Positions 59,702-64,000 of a stretch of 64,000 bases of DNA are shown here, one piece after another. The translations under genes and the position numbers were made by a program. Origin of the DNA: Kumtagia sp052180275. Lineage in GTDB: Bacteria > Pseudomonadota > Alphaproteobacteria > Rhizobiales > Rhizobiaceae. Each line of letters starts with the position of its first letter. Within the stretch, counting starts at the first letter, position 1. The notes beneath the pieces are model-generated. The model saw only the letters and a list, made by a program, of their open reading frames with translations, had not been told where the DNA came from and did no database searches. The stretch spans positions 2,418,001 to 2,482,000 of the forward strand of contig NZ_CP197465.1 in assembly GCF_052180275.1 (NCBI RefSeq), read 5' to 3'.

Positions 59702-60853
59702 TCACTTCACGATCAAGTCGAGATCATGGCGGGAAAGCGGCTTGGGCTGCGTTTCGGTGGTCAGGTATGTGCGACCCAGCGTCATCGCCGTCTCGGTCTC
59801 GGAATCCATGATGATCATGTGGGCGAACAGCGTCATGTTGGGCGCGATGGGTTCCGAATTGCCCTGGTAGAACATCGGCGTGTCCATCCAGCTCGGCGTG
59901 AAGCGGGCGCCGACCGAATAGCCGCAGGCGTTCAGCCGGTGCCTGGTGAGGCCATGCGCCTCGAGCGTGCGGGAGTGGGCGTCGAACACGTCGCCGAAAT
60001 TGTTGCCGGGCGCCATCGCCTTTTCTACGGCGGTCAGCGCGTCGCGAGCCGCTTCGAACAGCTCCTGGTGCCGCTTCGAGGCCTTGCCGGTCAGCACCGT
60101 GCGCATCATCGGTGCGTGGTAGTGATGGAAGACGCCCGCCCATTCCAGTGTCAGCTGGTCGTTCTTGGTGAGTTTCCGCCGACCCGCCTTGTAGCGGCAG
60201 AGCAGGGCGTCCGCGCCCGAGCCGATGATGAATTCGTTGGCCGGATAGTCGCCGCCGCCGGCAAAGACCGCGCCCTGCATGGCAGCCAGGATCGCGCCCT
60301 CGTCGCCGCCCTGGACGATCAACGGAAGTGCCGCGTCCAGCGCCTCGTCGGACAGGGCGGCGGCACGCTCCGCCTTCGCCACTTCCGCAGGGCTCTTGAA
60401 TTGCCGCAAGCGCGCGACGATGCCGGAGCCGTCGACGATCTGCCCGAAGGTCGAAAGCTGCTCGTCGAGCCGCCTTCCGTTGAAGGCCGTCAGGCCGTGC
60501 GTGTCGTATTCGACGCCGATGCGGGCACCGAGCAGGCCGAGGTCGTTGAGCAAATTGCGCAGGTCGAGCGCCGGATTGGCCTTCTCGCGGTCGAGCCAGA
60601 CGACGACGTTGTCGATGGTCGAGGTGTGCCGCGCCTGCCTGAGATCGGCGGAGCGGGTGAGCAGCACCATCGAGCCGTCGGACTTCAGCACCAGGCACTG
60701 GAAGAAGCAGAAGCCGAACGTGTCGTAGCCGGTCAGCCAATACATGCTTTCCTGCGCGAACAGCAGCATGGCGTCGATTTTCTTTTCCGCCATCTCGATG
60801 ATCAGCCGGTCGCGGCGGGCGTCGAATTCGGATCGCTCGAAATGCAGGGCCAT
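59702..60853 (-). CDS. M24/creatinase-fold protein with altered metal site
   Basis: This 383-residue protein has an N-terminal creatinase-type domain (about 1-150) and a pita-bread C-terminal domain. The positions that normally bind two metals read LTLEWAGVFHHYHAPMMRT and NACGYSVGARF, where canonical Asp and His ligands are replaced. That is the pattern of creatinase or ectoine hydrolase (DoeA/EutD) relatives rather than Xaa-Pro dipeptidases. Its ATG overlaps the pgeF stop (TGATG). Substrate unknown. Confidence 0.85.
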   Translation of the reverse strand: MALHFERSEFDARRDRLIIEMAEKKIDAMLLFAQESMYWLTGYDTFGFCFFQCLVLKSDGSMVLLTRSADLRQARHTSTIDNVVVWLDREKANPALDLRNLLNDLGLLGARIGVEYDTHGLTAFNGRRLDEQLSTFGQIVDGSGIVARLRQFKSPAEVAKAERAAALSDEALDAALPLIVQGGDEGAILAAMQGAVFAGGGDYPANEFIIGSGADALLCRYKAGRRKLTKNDQLTLEWAGVFHHYHAPMMRTVLTGKASKRHQELFEAARDALTAVEKAMAPGNNFGDVFDAHSRTLEAHGLTRHRLNACGYSVGARFTPSWMDTPMFYQGNSEPIAPNMTLFAHMIIMDSETETAMTLGRTYLTTETQPKPLSRHDLDLIVK

Positions 60854-61647
60854 CACACGTCCTCCAGAACGATCGCGGAAATCAGCCGGCCGTAATCCGC
60901 TTCCTTGCGGTGCGTCGTGCGGCGGTAGGAGAAGAACAGGTCTTCCTCGGCATAGGTGCAGCGGTTGAGCGCTTCCGCCGTTACGCCAGCTTTTCGCAAG
61001 CGGTCGACGGTATAGCGGTTCAAGTCGAACAGAGCGTGGCCCGGTTTTCTGGACGGTTCAAAATAGATGGCGTTGCCCGCATCGGCCTCGACGAAGCGGT
61101 CAACGAATTCCGGACCTACCTCGTAGTTCTTCGGGCCGATCGAGGGGCCGAGCACCGCCACGATGCGCCCGCGCGACGCACCGAGCTTTTCCATGGCGTC
61201 GACGGTGTTTTCCAGGACGCCGGTGAAGGCGCCCTTCCAGCCGGCGTGGGCGGCGCCGATGACGCGCGCCTCCGCGTCGGCGAACAGCACCGGCCCGCAA
61301 TCTGCCGAGCTCGCTCCCACCGCGAGACCGGGCCGGTCGGTGACGATCGCGTCGGCCTGCGGACGCGGCGAGGGAAGGGGGCCGGTCGCCACGATGACGT
61401 CGGGGGAATGGATCTGGTAGACGGAAAGCAGCGCGTCGGGGGCCACACCCATCCATTCGGCCACGCGGCGGCGGTTCTCGGCAACCTTTTCCGCGTCGTC
61501 GGCTGAGCCGTTGCCGATGTTGAGGCCGCGGTAGATGCCCTCGGAGACGCCACCCTTGCGGGTGAAGAAGCCGTGCCGGATGCCGCGCGGCCGCGCTTCG
61601 TCGAGCAGGGGCGAGCGCAGCGGATCGGGCTTGTCCAAATCTGTCAT
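60853..61647 (-). CDS. pgeF: Peptidoglycan editing factor PgeF (multicopper polyphenol-oxidase fold)
   Basis: This 264-residue protein of the YfiH/LACC1 family has the metal-binding His and Cys in YQIHSPDV, SSADCGPVLF and AAHAGWKGAF. PgeF removes errors in peptidoglycan stem peptides in E. coli; relatives have purine-nucleoside activities. It is translationally coupled to the M24-like gene downstream. It is preceded by a 235-bp gap. Confidence 0.93.
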   Translation of the reverse strand: MTDLDKPDPLRSPLLDEARPRGIRHGFFTRKGGVSEGIYRGLNIGNGSADDAEKVAENRRRVAEWMGVAPDALLSVYQIHSPDVIVATGPLPSPRPQADAIVTDRPGLAVGASSADCGPVLFADAEARVIGAAHAGWKGAFTGVLENTVDAMEKLGASRGRIVAVLGPSIGPKNYEVGPEFVDRFVEADAGNAIYFEPSRKPGHALFDLNRYTVDRLRKAGVTAEALNRCTYAEEDLFFSYRRTTHRKEADYGRLISAIVLEDV

Positions 61648-61882
61648 GCGCCGCCTTGTCGTCCGTGAGCATGGGGACCGTCAAGGCGAAATCCGCAATG
61701 CGATCCTCCGGTCCCCCCGGCGGGCGGAAAGTGAGCCAGCCGTGCGAGCGAGTCAACCGGTCGCCGGTCAGGCTGCGGAGGTGGCGCGGATCAGGGTGGG
61801 GCGTGTGTTCGTCCGAAGTGAAACAGCGGTGGCGTCCGGTCGCGGGGATGCTCGCCGCATGTCTGGCAAATGTCTCGCGAAG

Positions 61883-62485
61883 TCAGGTCTGCAGTCCTTC
61901 GAGCAGCGTGGCGACGGCCGCGTCCAGGGGATTCGGGCCAAGTTTTTCGGACAGAAGCAGCCCGTCGATGCTCAGCATCGTCATGCCATGCATCTGCGCC
62001 CAGGCGGCGGCGGCCTGGCCGCGCACGTCGCGCTTGCGCAGCACCCCTTCGGCTTGTCCCCGCTCCAGCAATTCGATGATCACGGCGAATGCGGCAAGCG
62101 CTCTCTGGTTCAGATGCACATCCGCCGCCTTTCCGGCATCCCCGCTGAACATCAGCCGGTAGAGCGCCGGATTGGATGTCCCGAACTGCACATAGGCGCG
62201 CGTCATGGCAAGAAATTCGTCACGCAGGGATACGGGGTGCGGCGGCCTTGCCTTGATCGCTGCCTCGCGCAGCCGGTCGAAGCCGAGCAGCGCCATTTCG
62301 GAAAGCAGCGCGGCCTTGTCCGGGAAGTGCTTGTAGGGGGCGGCGTGGCTGACGCCGGCGCGGCGCGCCACTTCCCGCAGCGTGAACTGCCAGCCCTTGT
62401 CCTCGTGCAGCATGCCCATGGCGGTCTCGATGATCGTGCGCCGCAGGTCGCCGTGATGATAGGGGCGGGTCGAGGAGTCCGGCAT
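61883..62485 (-). CDS. TetR-family transcriptional regulator
   Basis: This 200-residue regulator has an N-terminal TetR helix-turn-helix (YHHGDLRRTIIETAMGML, then FTLREVARRAGVSHAAPYKH, residues about 9-53) and a WHG-type C-terminal ligand domain. It is divergent from a small secreted-protein gene, with 102 bp between the starts and several TTGACA/TGTCAA sites, so it probably represses both. Confidence 0.92.
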   Translation of the reverse strand: MPDSSTRPYHHGDLRRTIIETAMGMLHEDKGWQFTLREVARRAGVSHAAPYKHFPDKAALLSEMALLGFDRLREAAIKARPPHPVSLRDEFLAMTRAYVQFGTSNPALYRLMFSGDAGKAADVHLNQRALAAFAVIIELLERGQAEGVLRKRDVRGQAAAAWAQMHGMTMLSIDGLLLSEKLGPNPLDAAVATLLEGLQT

Positions 62486-62496
62486 TCTGCCTCACG

Positions 62497-62577
62497 AAGT
62501 TGTCAGTGAAAACATATGTTGACATCGCCTACTTACGAGCCTATGTCAATGCCCGGAAGTTGCCACTGTCAACATTG
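62497..62577. promoter_or_regulatory. Divergent promoter/operator region between tetR and secreted protein
   Basis: A rightward promoter is visible: -35 TTGACA (62519-62524), 17-nt spacer, -10 TATGTC (62542-62547). The same region holds TGTTGACA (62517-62524) and TGTCAACA (62567-62574), further TGTCA motifs, and AACATATGTT at 62511-62520. These inverted sites are likely TetR operators. The sequence shows the sites; the regulator match is inference. Confidence 0.6.
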
Positions 62578-62587
62578 GAGCAGAACC

Positions 62588-62971
62588 ATGAAATGGATGA
62601 ATTCGACAAACCCCGGAAACAAATTGCTCAGCCTGATCGGCGCTCTGATGGCGTTCGGCCTCGCCACCGCCGCCTCGCCCCTGCACGCCGCGGAACTGAC
62701 GCCTGTCGCGGGCGAAAGCGTGGACCTCGGCGATTTTCATGGCGTGGTCTATTATACCAGCGAAAAGGACGGCTACCGGGTCGTGGCGACGGTCTCGGAT
62801 GGCGAGGGCGGCCCAGCGATCCGCTTCTCGACCACGCTGGCCGACAACCAGTCCGCCACGATCTCGGTGCCGGGCCAGCCTGGCGGGTTCGGGCGAAGTG
62901 TCGAAATCGCCCGATCCGGGGACAGGCTAGTCGTGACCGAGCCGGAACACGTCTCCGCCTTTGCAGATTGA
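62588..62971 (+). CDS. Small secreted hypothetical protein
   Basis: A 127-residue protein with a signal peptide (the hydrophobic stretch LLSLIGALMAFGLATAASPL, cleaved near LHA-AE). The mature domain (VDLGDFHGVVYYTSEKDGYR, then ATISVPGQPGGFGRSVEIAR) is beta-rich and has no cysteines. Expressed divergently from the TetR gene. Function unknown. Confidence 0.72.
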   Translation: MKWMNSTNPGNKLLSLIGALMAFGLATAASPLHAAELTPVAGESVDLGDFHGVVYYTSEKDGYRVVATVSDGEGGPAIRFSTTLADNQSATISVPGQPGGFGRSVEIARSGDRLVVTEPEHVSAFAD

Positions 62972-63164
62972 CGGCTTTGCGCGGCGTGGGTCGTCCGGAT
63001 TTTTAGCGCCGCGTCGCAATCATGAATCGCTTGCGCGCTATTGGGAAAGTCTGCGTCTGTTGCGCGATTCAATGGTCCATTAACCGCCGTGAATGTTGGT
63101 ATGCGCCGCGACCGCGCTCGTCATGGTATGCGTCAGGGCGCCGCTCATCCCCGAAGGAACATCC

Positions 63165-63503
63165 ATGAAGAGATTTCTGGTCGCCGCCGCGATGCTGCTG
63201 CCCGCCCTCGGCAGCGCCACTGCCGGTCCGGCCGCGCCGTTCGTGCCTGACACGGGCGAACCTGCTGTCATCCCGGCGGGCGGCTGCCATGCCGATGTCC
63301 GCCGCCACTATGTGCCTGAATATGGACGTCCGGTGCGCCACTACCACAACCGCGACTGCTTTCCGATCCGCGCCAGCGGCGGCGGCGCGGTGATTGCAGA
63401 CTGCCACCGCGACGTGCGTCTCCACCGCATACGCGGCGTGCAGGTCTGGCATCGTCATGTCGGCCGGGACTGTGCCGTGCGCGTCGTCAGCCGCAGCAAC
63501 TGA
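63165..63503 (+). CDS. Small secreted Cys/His-rich protein
   Basis: A 112-residue protein with a signal peptide (MKRFLVAAAMLLPALGSATA). The mature part has four cysteines and many histidines in an alternating pattern: GGCHADVRRHYVPEYGRPVR, RHYHNRDCFPIRAS, CHRDVRLHRIRG, VWHRHVGRDC. Two halves look alike, suggesting duplication. Possible metal binding; no recognised family. Start ATG 63165. Confidence 0.68.
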   Translation: MKRFLVAAAMLLPALGSATAGPAAPFVPDTGEPAVIPAGGCHADVRRHYVPEYGRPVRHYHNRDCFPIRASGGGAVIADCHRDVRLHRIRGVQVWHRHVGRDCAVRVVSRSN

Positions 63504-63574
63504 CTTTGATGCGGCAGGAGCGCGGCGGGCGTTGACCTGCCGTACCGACTCGCTGGCCTAGGGGAGGATATCGA

Positions 63575-64000
63575 TCAGCAGGGTTCGTTGCTGACGATCC
63601 GGTAACGGGCGGATTCTGCCTCGCAGGCATTGGGGAAGGTGCGGACATTGCCGCCTTGCCGCGCGCAGACGGGCTTGTATTCGCGCGTGCAGAAGCGAGG
63701 CTCTTCACCGCCACCGCCACCGCCACCGCCACCGCCACCGCCACCGCCACCGCGCCGGCATTCGCCGCGGTCGAGCACGCGGTAGCCGGCGGCCTCGGCG
63801 ACGCAGGCATTGGAGAAGGTCTGGCGGTCGCCGCCGCGCCGCGCGCAGACGGGATCGTATTCGCGGGTGCAGGCGCGGGGTTCGTCGCGATCGTCGTTGC
63901 GGCGGCATTCGCCGCGGCGCACGACGCGGAAGCCGGCATTGTCGGCCATGCATGCGTTGGCGAAGGTGCGCTGGTCGCCGTGGCGCCGGCCGCAGACGGG
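63575..64000 (-). CDS. Kazal-type domain protein, 5' end cut by window edge
   Basis: Open to the right edge, 141 codons visible. It contains Kazal-like units in tandem: a partial unit at the edge, then CTREYDPVCARRGGDRQTFS plus NACVAEAAGYRVLDRGEC, a Gly-rich linker of about 15 residues, and CTREYKPVCARQGG plus TFPNACEAESARYRIVSNEP. The C-x-PVC-T-x-N-x-C pattern is the Kazal signature of serine-protease inhibitors; in bacteria these are secreted and of unclear target. The start lies outside the window. Confidence 0.85.
   Translation of the reverse strand, partial: PVCGRRHGDQRTFANACMADNAGFRVVRRGECRRNDDRDEPRACTREYDPVCARRGGDRQTFSNACVAEAAGYRVLDRGECRRGGGGGGGGGGGGGGGEEPRFCTREYKPVCARQGGNVRTFPNACEAESARYRIVSNEPC
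63706..63753. repeat. Tandem hexamer repeat (caccgc x8) encoding a poly-Gly linker
   Basis: Eight tandem caccgc units (48 bp) lie in frame within the Kazal-protein gene and encode Gly on the minus strand. Hexamer steps keep the frame, so slippage would change the linker length, not the reading frame. Confidence 0.9.

Noticed and set aside
63706..63753. The hexamer repeat as a CRISPR or promoter repeat
   Set aside because: It is in frame and encodes glycine within the Kazal protein; coding explains it.
1..64000. CRISPR arrays, tRNA or rRNA genes, complete insertion sequences
   Set aside because: No regularly spaced repeats, no cloverleaf-like segments with CCA-adjacent T-arm, no rRNA stretches and no transposase reading frame were found by eye.

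Overview
The window is chromosomal DNA of an alphaproteobacterium. GC content is high (roughly 60-65% by eye) and the gene content and order are those of the Hyphomicrobiales (Rhizobiales): choXWV, moxR-DUF58-DUF4159, DUF1285-NUDIX-CCA transferase, hemF, trmL, petABC, apt, paired MaoC genes, ychF, pth, rplY, prs and pgeF. A Mesorhizobium-like member of the Phyllobacteriaceae is the best guess; no rRNA or other species-level marker is present.

Layout. 0-2.1 kb: two uncharacterised leftward genes, one a long coiled coil, separated by a palindromic element. 2.4-5.5 kb: choline ABC transporter choXWV. 5.5-7.2 kb: a small alpha/beta hydrolase, clpS and a cupin. 7.4-14.6 kb: a leftward operon of a MoxR ATPase, a DUF58 protein and two large membrane proteins with von Willebrand/amidotransferase-like folds; two of its gene junctions carry long palindromes. 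14.8-17.3 kb: rightward DUF1285, NUDIX and CCA-adding genes. 17.3-20 kb: small lipoproteins and hypotheticals. 20.4-26.6 kb: esterase, hemF, a hydrolase-TPR fusion, an L,D-transpeptidase, soxR and trmL. 26.9-33.8 kb: three paralogous ABC exporters, the second frameshifted, with a HicAB module before the third. 33.9-35.9 kb: GNAT, a small hypothetical, and a cupin/PIN-toxin/antitoxin unit with a palindromic operator. 36.1-40.8 kb: cytochrome bc1 genes petABC, a lactate-dehydrogenase-like flavoenzyme and apt. 40.8-42.0 kb: an AT-richer islet of three genes. 42.1-47.2 kb: two MaoC proteins, CorA, DUF1097, an MBL-fold hydrolase and ychF. 47.2-50.3 kb: a second PIN/ribbon-helix-helix module, Ku, pth and rplY. 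50.7-57.8 kb: an accessory block (AraC/SDR pair, TauE, ChrB-ChrA, amidase, secreted proteins). 58.0-61.6 kb: prs, a lipoprotein, a creatinase/M24-like protein and pgeF. 61.9-64 kb: TetR divergent from a small secreted protein, a Cys/His-rich secreted protein and a Kazal-domain protein cut by the right edge.

The core genes serve respiration (bc1), tRNA maturation and recycling (CCA enzyme, TrmL, Pth), nucleotide salvage (Prs, Apt), heme synthesis and envelope upkeep. Accessory blocks (toxin-antitoxin pairs, exporters, chromate resistance, AT-rich islet) sit between conserved core segments. The most distinctive non-gene signal is a family of three ~78-bp elements with GGGGACAGTTTACT-type ends, each starting exactly 5 nt after the stop codon of a leftward gene. 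A second group of long palindromes built on CTCCCCC/GGGGGAG also occurs. No single obviously new multi-gene defence or biosynthetic system could be demonstrated. The best candidates for new biology are the coiled-coil pair at the left edge, the AT-rich islet at 40.8-42 kb, the stop-codon-linked repeat and the orphan SoxR promoter.
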